A stretch of 64,000 bases of DNA from CAZNXJ01 sp964577115 (GCA_964577115.1 CAZNXJ010000003.1:1-64000); one strand, 5' to 3'. Counted from the stretch's first letter, positions 17,376 to 28,100 are shown. Notes: generated by a model not told the origin, from the sequence alone. Numbers and translations are program-made.

Positions 17376-19750
17376 GCGTGCTTCAGCGCAAGCTGTTGCG
17401 AGACGTCTGGCAGTCACTCGGACTGCTCACCGCCGTCGGCTCGATCATCGCGATCGGCATCACGTGCTTTGTCGGCATGCGTTCGGCGTACTTGAATCTC
17501 CGCGAATCCAAGGATCGCTACTATCGGCAGACGCGGATGGCCGATTTCTGGATCGATATGCGCAAAGCGCCCCTTGCGGAACTCGACGAGCGGCTGGAAA
17601 TGCCGGGCGTTGGTAGTTGGCGCACTCGGATTACGTTTCGCGCCACTGTCGACCTACCGGACTTCCCGGAACCGGTTAATGCTCGCGTTATATCGTTGCC
17701 CGAGCAGCGTACACCGGTCATTAACGACATTGTGCTTACCAGCGGCGGTTACTTCAGCGATCGGCGGATTAATGAAGCGATTGTCAATCAGGCCTTCGCC
17801 GAAGCTCACGGGCTGCGGCCGGGTGATTCCATCGACCTGGTCATCAACAATCGCCAGCATGAAGTGTGGATCGTCGGTACGGCGATCAGCGCCGAGTACG
17901 CTTATGTGCTCGACGTCGGAGCTGTGCTGCCCGACTCGCGCCGGTTTGGTGTGTTTTACGTGAAGCGATCGTATGCCGAGGAGGTGTACGATTTCGAAGG
18001 AGCGGCTAACCAGGTCGTCGGTATGTTCTCGGCCGCGGGCCGGCTGCGGCGCGAGGCGATACTGCGGCAGCTCGAGCACCGGCTCGAAGAATACGGAGTT
18101 ATCGCCGCGATCCCGCGCAGCTTGCAGATGTCGGACCAGTTTCTGACAAACGAGATCGACGGGCTTGGGGCGTTCGCTACGGTCACGCCGGCCATGTTTC
18201 TTGTCACGGCCGCACTGGTGCTGAATATTTTTCTCGGCCGCATTACGCGTCAGCAACGCACCGCCGTCGGCACACTGAAAGCGCTGGGCTACGACGATGG
18301 ACCGATCTTTCTCCATTTCCTGTCGTACGGTCTGATCGTCGGAGTGGCCGGCGGACTTGCGGGAAACCTGCTCGGGTATCTGTCAGCCTGGGGACTCACG
18401 ACCATTTATCAGATGTATTTCCAAATACCGGAGCTGCGCAGCGATTTCTATCCAGGGACGCATTTGGTGGGTATCTGCGTGAGCGTGGTGTTTAGCCTGC
18501 TCGGCAGCCTACACTCGGCGCGAGAAATGCTTCGGCTGCGGCCGGCGGAAGCCATGCGGCCTGCTCCGCCGCGACGCGGTGGAGCCGTGTGGGTTGAACG
18601 GCTCCAGTGGCTCTGGCACCGACTCAGTGCGAACTGGCGCATGGTCGTGCGCGACCTGCTACGGCAGCGATGGCGGACGGCCACGACCGCCTTCTCGGCA
18701 CTCACTGGCTCAGCACTGCTGGTTGTGGGGCTGTTGATGGTCGAAGCCCAAACGTTCCTGATCAACTTTCAGTTCGAACGCGTACTGCGCAGCGACCTTG
18801 ATGTTGTGTTTACGAGCGAGCGGGGCAGGGAGGCGTGGGACGAGCTGCGGCGAGCGCCCGGAGTGCGGCGCGTCGAGCCGATATTGGAGCTGGCCTGCAC
18901 GCTGGAAAACGGCCCGTATCGCCGCCTTATGTCGGTGACGGGCCTGCTGCCGGGCGCCGAGCTGACGGTGCCTCGCGATGTACGCGGAACGGCGATCAAC
19001 ATCCCCGACACGGGGATCGTGCTCACGCGCCAACTGGCCAGCCTGCTGCGCGTCAGGCCCGGGGACTTACTGGACGTAAGGCCCGTGCGCGGCGAGCGGC
19101 GTGTGCAGCGAGCGCGTGTGGCGAGCGTTTCGGATAGCTTCATTGGGCTGTCGGCCTACGCCAATATCTACTTTGCGAGCCAGTTGGCCGACGAACCGTT
19201 CGTGATGAGCGGGGCACAGATCCAGCTCGAACGTAACGATTACCAGCTGGCGGCCCTCTATCGCGAGCTCAAAGAAACCCCAGGCATCGAGACGGTGCAG
19301 GTAAGGCGCGAAAACGTGAAGATGTTGCGCGAAACGCTGCTCGAAAACCAAAGCGTCCTTATCACCGTACTCGTCCTGTTTTCCGGGGTAATCTTCTTTG
19401 GCAGCATTTTGAATGCATCGTATGTGAACTTGCACGAACGGAAACGCGAAGTCGCCAGCCTCCGCGCGCTGGGATACACGCCAGGCGAGATTGGCAGCGT
19501 GTTCTTGCGCGAGGCGCTGCTCGCCAATGTGGTGGGCGGACTGCTCGGATTGCCGGCCGGTTACGGACTGCTGTGGCTGACGGCCCAGTCATACAACAGC
19601 GAGTTTCTCCGCCTGCCGGTCGTTTGGGCGGGGTGGGTCGGAGTTGCGGCGATGGCTAGCGCCGTAGGATTCACATTGCTCGCTCACGCCGTCATCCACC
19701 GCAGTATTACACGCATGAATATCCGCGAGGAATTGAACGTTCGCGAATAG
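17369..19750 (+). CDS. ABC transporter permease, two FtsX domains
   Basis: The 793-residue inner-membrane permease has two FtsX-type modules. The first has a membrane helix near residues 14-34 (LGLLTAVGSIIAIGITCFVG), a periplasmic domain, then three helices near residues 270-380. The second begins with a helix near residues 435-455, a second periplasmic domain and a final three-helix block (about 660-790) with LHERKREVASLRALGYTPGE, the cytoplasmic coupling motif; the first module has the equivalent QQRTAVGTLKALGYDD. The duplicated layout resembles the YbbP type and is about twice the length of DevC or LolC permeases. It starts at a GTG inside the end of the ATPase gene, with a GGAGGA site just upstream. 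Confidence 0.9.
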   Translation: MVSVLQRKLLRDVWQSLGLLTAVGSIIAIGITCFVGMRSAYLNLRESKDRYYRQTRMADFWIDMRKAPLAELDERLEMPGVGSWRTRITFRATVDLPDFPEPVNARVISLPEQRTPVINDIVLTSGGYFSDRRINEAIVNQAFAEAHGLRPGDSIDLVINNRQHEVWIVGTAISAEYAYVLDVGAVLPDSRRFGVFYVKRSYAEEVYDFEGAANQVVGMFSAAGRLRREAILRQLEHRLEEYGVIAAIPRSLQMSDQFLTNEIDGLGAFATVTPAMFLVTAALVLNIFLGRITRQQRTAVGTLKALGYDDGPIFLHFLSYGLIVGVAGGLAGNLLGYLSAWGLTTIYQMYFQIPELRSDFYPGTHLVGICVSVVFSLLGSLHSAREMLRLRPAEAMRPAPPRRGGAVWVERLQWLWHRLSANWRMVVRDLLRQRWRTATTAFSALTGSALLVVGLLMVEAQTFLINFQFERVLRSDLDVVFTSERGREAWDELRRAPGVRRVEPILELACTLENGPYRRLMSVTGLLPGAELTVPRDVRGTAINIPDTGIVLTRQLASLLRVRPGDLLDVRPVRGERRVQRARVASVSDSFIGLSAYANIYFASQLADEPFVMSGAQIQLERNDYQLAALYRELKETPGIETVQVRRENVKMLRETLLENQSVLITVLVLFSGVIFFGSILNASYVNLHERKREVASLRALGYTPGEIGSVFLREALLANVVGGLLGLPAGYGLLWLTAQSYNSEFLRLPVVWAGWVGVAAMASAVGFTLLAHAVIHRSITRMNIREELNVRE

Positions 19751-19815
19751 ATTCGCCAGTCGCGCAGATCGCTGGCAGAGCGGCCGAACGACCACTGGCG
19801 GGAATCCTGAGCGTT

Positions 19816-21261
19816 TTGACGAACGAGACTACTACCGGAGCGAGTTCGCCCGTGCTCAATCGTAATCAGAAATCCAAACGGCCTGTACCGAAATGGCTCA
19901 AGGCAGTGCTCCTTGCTGCCGCGGTCCTCGCCCTGATTGCTCTGGGTGCTCTCTTGTTCCGGCCGCGGCCGGTTCCGGTCGTTGCCGAGCGGGTCGTGGA
20001 GCGGACGGTGCGGAGCTACGTCGATGAGCGAGCGATGACCAGCGTGCCGCAGCGCCACGTGGTGTCGATGCCGTACGACGGCCGTATCGCTCGTATCGAC
20101 TTGGAAGAAGGGGACATCGTTCATGCCGACCAAGTCGTCGCGCGGCTGGTGCCCAGGGATATCGAGTTGAACCTGGCAACCGCGCAGGCGGCGATGGATC
20201 GCATCACCGCTTCCATTGCCGAGAATGCTTACATTGCTCTCGAGCTGAACGCCCGCCGCCAGGCGGAGCTGATGGCTGAGGCGATGCAAAAAATGGCGGA
20301 AGCCTCCCAGGTGCAAATCACTGCGATCCGGCCGCTCGCAGACTACTGGCGTCAAGCCGCCGCGCGGGCCCGCGAACTCGTGCAGCGATCGGCCCAGTCA
20401 ATCGATGAATTGCAGTTGGCCGAGGCCAACGAGGCCGCTCGGCGCGCGGAAGTGTCGCAGCAGGAGTTGAGCGCCCAGGCGCAGCAGCTCCTCTCGTCGG
20501 CAACCCGTCTCGTTCCGCAACTGATCAACGATTACCTGGGGCGAAAGCGGCTTCAGGGAGATGTGCTGCGGCAGCAACTGGAAGAAGCTCGCATTGCGCT
20601 CGAGGCCGAGCAGCTTCGCGCCGAGCGCGCCATGATCAAAAGTCCGGTAGACGGGGTGGTGCTCAAACGCCACACCTATAGCGAGCAGTTCCTCCGCGCC
20701 GGTGACCCGCTCTTGGAAATCGGCGAACTCGACCGGCTCGAAATCGAAGCCGAAGTGCTTTCGCAAGAGGCGGCGCATATCCGGGTCGGCGACCCGGTGG
20801 AGGTCTATGGCCCCGCCATCAACCGGCCGCTCGGAAACGGCCTCGCCGCGCGCGTCAAACGCATCCATCCGGATGCGTTCACGAAAATCAGTTCTCTAGG
20901 CGTCGAGCAACAGCGCGTACTCGTCGACGTGGAACTTCCCCCCGAGACACTCGAACACTTCCGGCGGCTGGGAGTTGGCGTTGGGTATCGTATCCGTGTT
21001 CGCATCTACACGGATACGCGCGAGAACGTACTGGCCGTCCCCCGTTCGGCTTTGTTCCGCAATGACGACGGCGGCTGGTCCGTCATGGCCATCCGCCAGG
21101 GCCGCGCCGTCGAACTGCCTGTCGAAACTGGAATCGTGAACGACGAATGGGCGGAAATCGTATCCGGCCTCCCATCCAACGAACTTATCATCGTTGCTCC
21201 CGACAGCGAACTTGACCCCGGCGCCAAAGTGGTTGACGAGAAGGATGGAAGAAAAGGCTGA
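19816..21261 (+). CDS. HlyD-family membrane-fusion adaptor
   Basis: This 481-residue periplasmic adaptor begins with a short cytoplasmic tail and one membrane helix (WLKAVLLAAAVLALIALGAL). The first half of a lipoyl-like domain (VVSMPYDGRIARIDLEEGD) is followed by a long helical hairpin (about residues 115-270) and the second lipoyl half (MIKSPVDGVVLKRHTYSEQF). A beta-barrel and membrane-proximal domain complete the protein. It lies 65 bp after the permease and probably belongs to the same operon, bridging the ABC permease to the outer membrane; no outer-membrane channel gene is adjacent. The start is a TTG at 19816. The stop codon lies inside a strong hairpin. Confidence 0.88.
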   Translation: MTNETTTGASSPVLNRNQKSKRPVPKWLKAVLLAAAVLALIALGALLFRPRPVPVVAERVVERTVRSYVDERAMTSVPQRHVVSMPYDGRIARIDLEEGDIVHADQVVARLVPRDIELNLATAQAAMDRITASIAENAYIALELNARRQAELMAEAMQKMAEASQVQITAIRPLADYWRQAAARARELVQRSAQSIDELQLAEANEAARRAEVSQQELSAQAQQLLSSATRLVPQLINDYLGRKRLQGDVLRQQLEEARIALEAEQLRAERAMIKSPVDGVVLKRHTYSEQFLRAGDPLLEIGELDRLEIEAEVLSQEAAHIRVGDPVEVYGPAINRPLGNGLAARVKRIHPDAFTKISSLGVEQQRVLVDVELPPETLEHFRRLGVGVGYRIRVRIYTDTRENVLAVPRSALFRNDDGGWSVMAIRQGRAVELPVETGIVNDEWAEIVSGLPSNELIIVAPDSELDPGAKVVDEKDGRKG

Positions 21262-21294
21262 AGGACGAAGGATCTTTCAGCCTTCCGCCTTCTC
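21238..21294. terminator. Bidirectional terminator-like hairpin
   Basis: Nested inverted repeats are present. The inner stem is 9 bp (AAGGCTGAA 21254-21262 / TTCAGCCTT 21276-21284) with a 13-nt loop. The outer stem is 7 bp (GAGAAGG 21238-21244 / CCTTCTC 21288-21294) with an asymmetric internal loop. It lies between convergent genes and includes the last codons and stop of the adaptor gene. One arm is purine-rich, the other pyrimidine-rich. Confidence 0.7.
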
Positions 21295-21295
21295 A

Positions 21296-22318
21296 TCACA
21301 CCCAGCCCGTTTCGCGGTACCAGCGCGCGGTGTGCTTGAGCTGCTCGCGGAGGGGAGCGGAGGGGCGGAAGCCAAAATCACGCTCGATTTTGGCGGACGA
21401 ACAGGCCCAGGAGGAGACGGTGGCTTCGCGGATCTTGTCGAGGTTGAGGATCTCGGGGCGGCCGCGCAGGCGGCTGGCGAGCGTATTGCCGCCGGCCACG
21501 AGCCAGGCGAGCACGGTGGGTAGGTAGATCGTCACGGGCCGCGAGGAACCAAGCAGAGCGGGGGCCATGAGTTGACCCAAGTCGCTGTACCGAACCCGCT
21601 CGGGCGATACCGCGAAATAGACGCCTTGCCCCGTGCGGTGTGCGCTATCGATCGTGCTGTCGGCGCGCTCGCCGCGTTCGGCCGCTTGCAGAAGAATGTC
21701 GACGAGGTCCTCGACGTAGATCAGCGAGAGCGTGGGCGAGAAAAAGCCGGGATTTACGTGGGCGCGGAGCCGATAAACGGTCTGTAACATGGGCACCATG
21801 GCGCGGTCGTAGCTGCCAAACACCACGCCCGGGCGAACAATGGTCGTGGGGACCGTGGAGGCCCAGCGCCGAGCCGCGCGTTCTCCCGCCAGCTTGCTGC
21901 CGCCGTAGTGTGAAACCGGCTTTTCCCGGTCCTCCTCACGGCGCGGCCGGTCAGGCGCCGAGGGACCGGCCGCGGCCACGGAGGAAACGAGCACGTGCAC
22001 GGGGGGCTGGGGCTGTTCGGAGCAAATCCGCGCCACGAGTCCGGGACCGTCGCGGTTCGTGCGGTACAGATCGTTGGGCCGCAGAGCACAGGTCAGTCCG
22101 GCGAGGTTGAAAACGATGTCCACGCCTTCGATGGCGCGCCGCAGCGAGTCCTCGTCGGTTACCGAACCGGTAATGCATTCGACGTCCAGTTGCTCGAGGC
22201 GGTCGCACCGCGAGGTCGACCGCACGAGACATCGCGTTTCGTCGCCGCGTCGCACCAAGGCGGAGGCGAGATGACCCCCAATGAAGCCGCTTGCGCCCGT
22301 TACTAACACACGTGCCAT
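21296..22318 (-). CDS. NAD-dependent epimerase/dehydratase (possible ceramide-reductase type)
   Basis: A 340-residue extended short-chain dehydrogenase. The N-terminal Rossmann motif is VLVTGASGFIGGHLASAL, the NAG-equivalent is VFNLAGLTCAL, and the catalytic Tyr-Lys pair is in HYGGSKLAGE. The C-terminus ends LKHTARWYRETGWV, common in this group. Family alternatives include sugar-nucleotide epimerases and 3-beta-hydroxysteroid-type enzymes. Because it diverges from a GNAT-fold protein of the group to which the Caulobacter ceramide synthase is assigned, a role like CerR (reduction of 3-keto-ceramide) is possible; this is inference from context and memory. I chose the ATG at 22318; the longer frame from 22453 adds only low-complexity sequence before the Rossmann fold. 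Confidence 0.85.
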   Translation of the reverse strand: MARVLVTGASGFIGGHLASALVRRGDETRCLVRSTSRCDRLEQLDVECITGSVTDEDSLRRAIEGVDIVFNLAGLTCALRPNDLYRTNRDGPGLVARICSEQPQPPVHVLVSSVAAAGPSAPDRPRREEDREKPVSHYGGSKLAGERAARRWASTVPTTIVRPGVVFGSYDRAMVPMLQTVYRLRAHVNPGFFSPTLSLIYVEDLVDILLQAAERGERADSTIDSAHRTGQGVYFAVSPERVRYSDLGQLMAPALLGSSRPVTIYLPTVLAWLVAGGNTLASRLRGRPEILNLDKIREATVSSWACSSAKIERDFGFRPSAPLREQLKHTARWYRETGWV

Positions 22319-22485
22319 AGATCTACTTCCCTTCACGTTACCCCTGGTATCGGGGTACAGTATCGATCTTCGATTGCCAAGGGGGCCTCGATCTTGGACA
22401 TGGACTGCATGGGGATGGGGGCTGCGTGCTGGCCTCGCCTGTGAGGCTCCCATTGGTAGGTACCGTCAGGAATGCGAGCCCCGTT

Positions 22486-23646
22486 ATGGCCGAGGTGGTC
22501 GTTAAGAAGGTTGAAACGCGCCGCGAACGTAAGGCGTTTCTCCAGTTGCCGTGGACGCTCTACCAGGGCGATCCCAATTGGATACCGCCGCTTCGCCGAC
22601 AGCAGGCCGAGCTGGTCGGCTTCCGGCCGCACCCGTTCCATATACGCAACCGGGTCCAGACGTTCCTCGCCATGCGCGATGGGCAGCCAGTGGGACGCAT
22701 CGCGGCGATCGTGAATAGCGAGCACGTACGGCGATACCAGGAGCCGCGGGGCTTCTTCGGGTTCTTCGAGTGCATCGACGACTCCGAGGTAGCTCGCGGC
22801 CTGTTCGATGCGGCGCGTGCGTGGCTTGCCGAAAACGACCTGACGCTGCTCCGCGGCCCGACGAACCCCAACCTGAACTACGAATGCGGGCTGTTGGTCG
22901 AAGGATTTGATACGCCGCCGACCTTCATGATGACGTACAACCCGCCGTACTACGAACGCCTGCTGCTCGACTACGGCTTTCAGGTGGCGCAGAACCTCTA
23001 CGCATTCGACGGCCACGTCGATATGCTCCAATCGCTCGACAAGAAGCTCGAATTCGTCATCGTCGAGGCTCAGCGGCGTTTTAATCTCGAATTGCGGCGG
23101 CTCGACCCGCGGCGTTTCAACGAAGATGTCCGCACGTTCCTCGATATCTACAACCGGTCGCTCGTCGGCACATGGGGCTTCACACCCCTCTCGCCGGAAG
23201 AAGTCGATGCGATGGCGCGCGATCTGCGCTGGCTGATCGTGCCTGAGCTGACGTCGGTCGTCGAAGTGGATGGAAAGGCGATCGGTGCCGTGTTCGGACT
23301 GCTGGACTACAATCCGCGCATCAGGAGCATCGACGGGCGATTGTTCCCGTTTGGGTTCCTGCGGCTACTCCGGAATCGAAAACAGATCAAGCGCATCCGA
23401 GTCCTTAGCACGAACGTTCTGCCCGAATACCAGCGGTGGGGAGTGGGGCTCGTCGCCGTCTCGCGCCTGCTGCCCGATGCGTTGGAGTGGGGGATCGAGG
23501 AAGCCGAGTTTTCCTGGGTCTTGGAGAGCAATCATCTCTCGTATAAGACGCTCAAGCGCGGCGGGGCGCGGCAGAGTAAGACCTATCGGATCTATGATTT
23601 CGATCAGGCGCTCGGGGGTGAGCCGAGTAACGGTGCAGGGGAGTAG
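22486..23646 (+). CDS. GNAT-fold acyltransferase-like protein (YghO group)
   Basis: The product is about 386 residues. The N-terminal part (FLQLPWTLYQGDPNWIPPLR) and AMRDGQPVGRIAAIVNSEH are characteristic of a two-domain GNAT-fold family that includes E. coli YghO. The C-terminal half carries the second GNAT-like core, with IGAVFGLLDYNP and a conserved VLSTNVLPEYQRWGVGLVA stretch resembling an acyl-CoA pyrophosphate-binding loop. As I recall, the bacterial ceramide synthase of Caulobacter belongs to this group; whether this protein shares that activity is unproven. It diverges from the epimerase gene (167-bp gap). I used the ATG at 22486; the frame could begin at 22426, but the family-like sequence starts here. 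Confidence 0.75.
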   Translation: MAEVVVKKVETRRERKAFLQLPWTLYQGDPNWIPPLRRQQAELVGFRPHPFHIRNRVQTFLAMRDGQPVGRIAAIVNSEHVRRYQEPRGFFGFFECIDDSEVARGLFDAARAWLAENDLTLLRGPTNPNLNYECGLLVEGFDTPPTFMMTYNPPYYERLLLDYGFQVAQNLYAFDGHVDMLQSLDKKLEFVIVEAQRRFNLELRRLDPRRFNEDVRTFLDIYNRSLVGTWGFTPLSPEEVDAMARDLRWLIVPELTSVVEVDGKAIGAVFGLLDYNPRIRSIDGRLFPFGFLRLLRNRKQIKRIRVLSTNVLPEYQRWGVGLVAVSRLLPDALEWGIEEAEFSWVLESNHLSYKTLKRGGARQSKTYRIYDFDQALGGEPSNGAGE

Positions 23647-23843
23647 GGTGCCGAGGGCAGGTTCCGGAGGACGCGGTACTCGGATCAGAAGTCTGCGAGG
23701 CTGGGGGTGTCCGTGTGAACTACCCAGACTCGCTGGATCGCCTTTTTGTCACCCGTTGCCAGATGGCAGTATCTGCCTTTAGCCTATAGCTTGTCTTTAT
23801 CCTGGCCGAGTTTGCCGGCGCGTCGGCAACCGAAGAGGTTGAT

Positions 23844-25106
23844 ATGGGGCTGGAGCGCGAAGTGGTCATCACAGGGACGGGTGTCGTCAGCCCCATCGGT
23901 ATCGGTAAAGCCGCGTACTGGACGGCCCTGGACCAGCAGATGAGCGGCGTTGGGCCGCTGACTCACTTCGACGCAAGTGCGCTGCCGGTGCCGTTTGGGG
24001 CCGAGGTGAAGGACTTCGACGCGAAACAATATGTCACACCGCGCAAGAGCCTGAAGGTCATGTGCCGCGAAATTCAGCTCGGATTCGCGGCGGCGCGCCT
24101 GGCCATCGACGATGCTCGGCTCACGGAAGCTGGCCTCGATCCCGACCGAGTGGGCGTCGTGTACGGCAGCGAGATGTTTTATTGCGAGCCGCCCGAGATG
24201 GCGGACGCATTTCGAGCTTGCACAGTGGACGGCGAGTTCGATCTGAGCCGCTGGGGCGAGTCAGGGCTTCACAAACTATATCCCCTGTGGATGCTCATGT
24301 ACCTGCCCAACATGATCGCCTGCCATGTGGCGATTGCCAACGACGCGCGCGGCCATAACAACACGATCTCGGTGGGCGATGCATCAAGCTTGTTGGCGAT
24401 CAGCGAGGCGGCTCGCGTCATCGAACGCGGGTTGGCGGACGCCGTGATTGCTGGCGGCGCTGGGACTCGGCTGAACATCACACCCCTGATGTATCGCGGG
24501 ACCGCTCGTCTTTCGCATCGCATCGACGATCCCCAGCGAGCGAGCCGTCCGTTCGATGCGCAGCGCGACGGCATGGTCAACGGCGAAGGCGCCGCCGCAT
24601 TTGTCCTCGAAACCCGAGCTCACGCCGAAGCGCGCGGCGCCAAAATCCAAGCGCGCGTGCTCGGCTTCGGCGAGACCTATTGTCCCCCTCAGTCGTCGGA
24701 GGAGATGCGCACGGCGGCTATCGAGCGGTCGATTCGCAGCGCGCTGCGGCAAGCCGATCTGGCACCGGACGACCTCGGCCACGTGAATGCTCATGGAGCC
24801 GCGACACGCGACGAGGACCGCTATGAGGCTGCCGCCATCCGAGCGGCCTTGGGCGATATCCCGGTCACGGCGCCAAAAAGCTTCTTTGGAAATCTTGGCT
24901 CGGGCAGCGGCGCCGTCGAGCTGGCCGCCAGCGTGCTCGGCTTCGCTTACGACAAGGTCCCGGTCACGCTGAACTACGAACAGCCGGATCCGGAGTGTCC
25001 CATTCATGTCGTCCATGGCCGGCCGCTGCGCGGCGCCGCACGCACGGCGATCGCTCTGAATCAATCCTGGACCGGCCAAGTCGCGGCGCTCGTAATCGCC
25101 GAATAG
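23844..25106 (+). CDS. Ketosynthase-like protein lacking catalytic Cys
   Basis: This 420-residue protein has the full length and fold markers of a beta-ketoacyl-ACP synthase (FabF/KAS II): VVITGTGVVSPIGIGKAAYW at the start, RPFDAQRDGMVNGEGAAAFV in the middle, and NAHGAATRDEDRYEAAAI. The nucleophile position is changed: where FabF has the TAC nucleophile motif, this has SVGDASS, placing Asp at about residue 179. The first catalytic His is kept (about 317), but the second is replaced by Asn (FFGNLGSGSGAVE, about 350). It is therefore unlikely to condense acyl chains by itself and recalls the chain-length-factor partners of type II ketosynthases. A GAGG site precedes the ATG. Neighbours are a GNAT-fold protein and an MMPL transporter. 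Confidence 0.88.
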   Translation: MGLEREVVITGTGVVSPIGIGKAAYWTALDQQMSGVGPLTHFDASALPVPFGAEVKDFDAKQYVTPRKSLKVMCREIQLGFAAARLAIDDARLTEAGLDPDRVGVVYGSEMFYCEPPEMADAFRACTVDGEFDLSRWGESGLHKLYPLWMLMYLPNMIACHVAIANDARGHNNTISVGDASSLLAISEAARVIERGLADAVIAGGAGTRLNITPLMYRGTARLSHRIDDPQRASRPFDAQRDGMVNGEGAAAFVLETRAHAEARGAKIQARVLGFGETYCPPQSSEEMRTAAIERSIRSALRQADLAPDDLGHVNAHGAATRDEDRYEAAAIRAALGDIPVTAPKSFFGNLGSGSGAVELAASVLGFAYDKVPVTLNYEQPDPECPIHVVHGRPLRGAARTAIALNQSWTGQVAALVIAE

Positions 25107-25172
25107 TCTCGCATTCGCCGAGCAGGCGTACACTTACTCCGATGATCCGGCGATTCGTTCTGCGCCACGCGT

Positions 25173-28100
25173 TTACGGCGAGCGGGGTATGTTGGGTTCG
25201 TGGTCCGAGCGGGGGACGTTCCCATTGTCCAAGTAGTGCGGTGGTGTGAGCGGCGCATGGCCGGTGTCCGGGAAGCGCGGGTCGATCACCCGGAAGACTT
25301 CCTGGGAAGCTGCAGACGCGGGTGTCGCGGTGCGTTTCGGCTGGAAGCAGCGTCCGAGCGGCCCAGCGAGCAAAGCCGGCAAAAAGATCAAATCTCCGAA
25401 CAGGGCGGCGGTGAGTAGCGTGAGCATCAGCGCGCCAAACCGCTGCGTGGGCGTGAATGTGCTCAGAAAGAACACCGAGAGCCCCAAGCCGCCGATCAGC
25501 GTGGTCGCCGTCATCGCGCTCGCGCAGCGCTCGTACGCCAGCTCGATCGCCCCCGCGCGGTCCAAACCTTGGCGCAGACCGCTCCGGAACCATGTCAGGA
25601 AGTGTATCGTGTCATCCACCGCGATACCCATCGCGACGCTCGCCGTCATCATGGAACCAATGTCGACGGCGATCCCCAGGTGCCCCATGGCGCCGAAAAT
25701 GGTGACAACGGGAAAGACGTTGGGGATCATCGAAAGCAACCCCCCGCGCACGTTAAGGAGCCCCAGTGGGCGCAGCGGGCCGGTGCGCAGCAGCAACATC
25801 ATCACGGTCGCAATCATGACGAACGCCCAACCAATGCTGTCGATCAAGCTCGTTAGCAGCGTCCGCTGTGCCTTGTAGACGACTGGGACGACGCCGGTGT
25901 AGACGGCCTGTATATCGGCGTTGCGATCGGCGGCAGTCGGAGCGTCTGGCGCGGGGTACTGATGATCACGGACGTCCACGAACGTCGCCGCTTCGGCTCG
26001 GAGAAAGTCGACGTCATACCCCGCGTTGTTGGCGACGAGCAGCACGCAGTCGTACGCTTTTAGGCCCTCGCGCAGCTCGTCGCGCGTTAGCGGCATTTCG
26101 TCGGGATGCACCCAGTCGACGCGGTATGGCCCGTGGAAGCCGGCATCGACGAGCAGCTCGCCGAGCGTTTTCACGAAGAGGTGCGACTGGTCGATGCGGG
26201 ATATGTCCGAGGTGTCGCTGGAGCTCGTCGCGGCCACTGTCCGAAGGGGGATCGCCTGCGCCTCCGCCGCCGGCGATTTGTGCGCCAACGGATCCGACGC
26301 CCCCAAGACAGCGATGCGTGCCCGCAAGAACCCGAGATCCGCGTCCTCCGTGTCGGCGCGCCGCGCGGCAATGGCCCGCAGCACTTCGTCGCGGGCGCGA
26401 TAGGCGGCAAGGATTGGTTCGACAACGTCCTTCAATTCGTGGACGAACATGCCGTAATCGACGTCATTCAGCGCGCCGAGCCGCAGGCTGATGCGCCACA
26501 ACTCACTACCTTTTTGTTCGCGCGCCGTATCGATACGCAGGTAATCGGTGGCAATCAGCTGTTCGTAGTTGCTCTCGAGCTTCGCGTTGATAATGTTTCT
26601 CGTGCGGCCGGCCCAACTCCCTTGCGCAGCACTCGGCACCGGCGGACCGAATGTTGCCGCCGACATGCCACGGCCGACAATTCCACGCCCCTCGGGGCCA
26701 AACTCTTGTTCAATGGCGCGCTGAACGCGGCGTGCGAGCTCCATGCGCTCAAGCAGCGTGAGCTGAAAACGGTTTTCGGGATCCGGTGTTTCCTGGTTCA
26801 GAAGCTCTTCTGTTGTTGGACGCAATGCGCGCGGGTGAACGCGCAGCACGACTTCCATCGGTACCAGCTCGCCCAGATTCTGCTCCATCCAGCGATAATC
26901 GCGAATGATTTTGGCGTTCTGATCAAACAGCTTCAGCAACTGGACCGACGTGTTGATGTTGGGGATGCCGAGCCCCAGCGCGACCATGAGAAGCACGCAG
27001 GCGGTAGCCACCAGGTTGTGGTGGCGGACAATTTTGCGGCCGAAGCTGAGCCAGAAGTTGGTGAGTCGTGTCGGCGCGTCCGATTGACGCCGCTTGCGAC
27101 GGTGGTAACCGGGTGGCCAGAGCTGTAGGGCCGCCGGAAGGTAGGTGAACAGCAGGGCGAGCGTGGCGAGCACGCCGAGCGCCGAGAAGAGGCCGAACTT
27201 TTTGATCGGCATGAGGTTGCTGGCGTAGAGCGAAGCGAGCCCAAGCGCGGTGGTAAATGCGGCGAGCGAGCAGGGGCCCCATCCCATGCGCAGTGCCTCG
27301 GTTGGCGCACCGCGCGGGCCATGTTCATGGCATGAATCCCGATAGTAGTTGACGATATGGACGGCGCCGGAGATGCCGAGCACATAAACGAGTGACGGCA
27401 TCGACATGAGCACGGCGTCGAGCGTCCAGCCGCTCCAATGCACCAGCGATAGGCTTGTCACCGCACTGATGCCACCCACGAGGAACACCATGATGGTGAC
27501 GAGGATGCTGCGTAGGCAGAGCAGCGATAGCCCCAGTCCGATCGCAATGCAGAAGCCAACGAGCCGCACGAGCGTAATCGAACCTTCCTCGTCGATGGCC
27601 ACGTTGTCGACGGGCGGCCCACCGAGCCGCAGTTCGCCATCATCACCCGTCGTGATCCCGCATTCCTCAGCAACGGCCAATAGTTGTCCGCGCGGCCGGC
27701 CTAGTAGCGGGCGACCGACAACGCGCCGCAGATCTGCTTTGCCCGCCGGGCTGATTGTCGCCACAATGCACGTTTGGGGAGCCGGCGGGGCGACACCCAG
27801 TTCGGCGAACGCGGCTTCCCAATGTTGCTGCCGCTCGGCGTACGGCGCTTTCGCCAGCCGCTCGACGTCTCCCGCATACTGCTCGTCCACCAGCCGCGCA
27901 ACAAACGCATCGAACTGGACCTGCCAATCCCGCGGCATTTCGTCCAGCCGGTACTTGGGCAGCCGGTTGGCGAGCGTCTCGCTGGTCCAGTCAAAGTCTT
28001 CATGCAGCGGCGGTCCGAACAGATTGCCGGACAGACGCTGAAGGGCTTCCGTGCGAGCGATCCGGGGCTTATCGGCTTCCGGGATGTCGCCGTACGGCCA

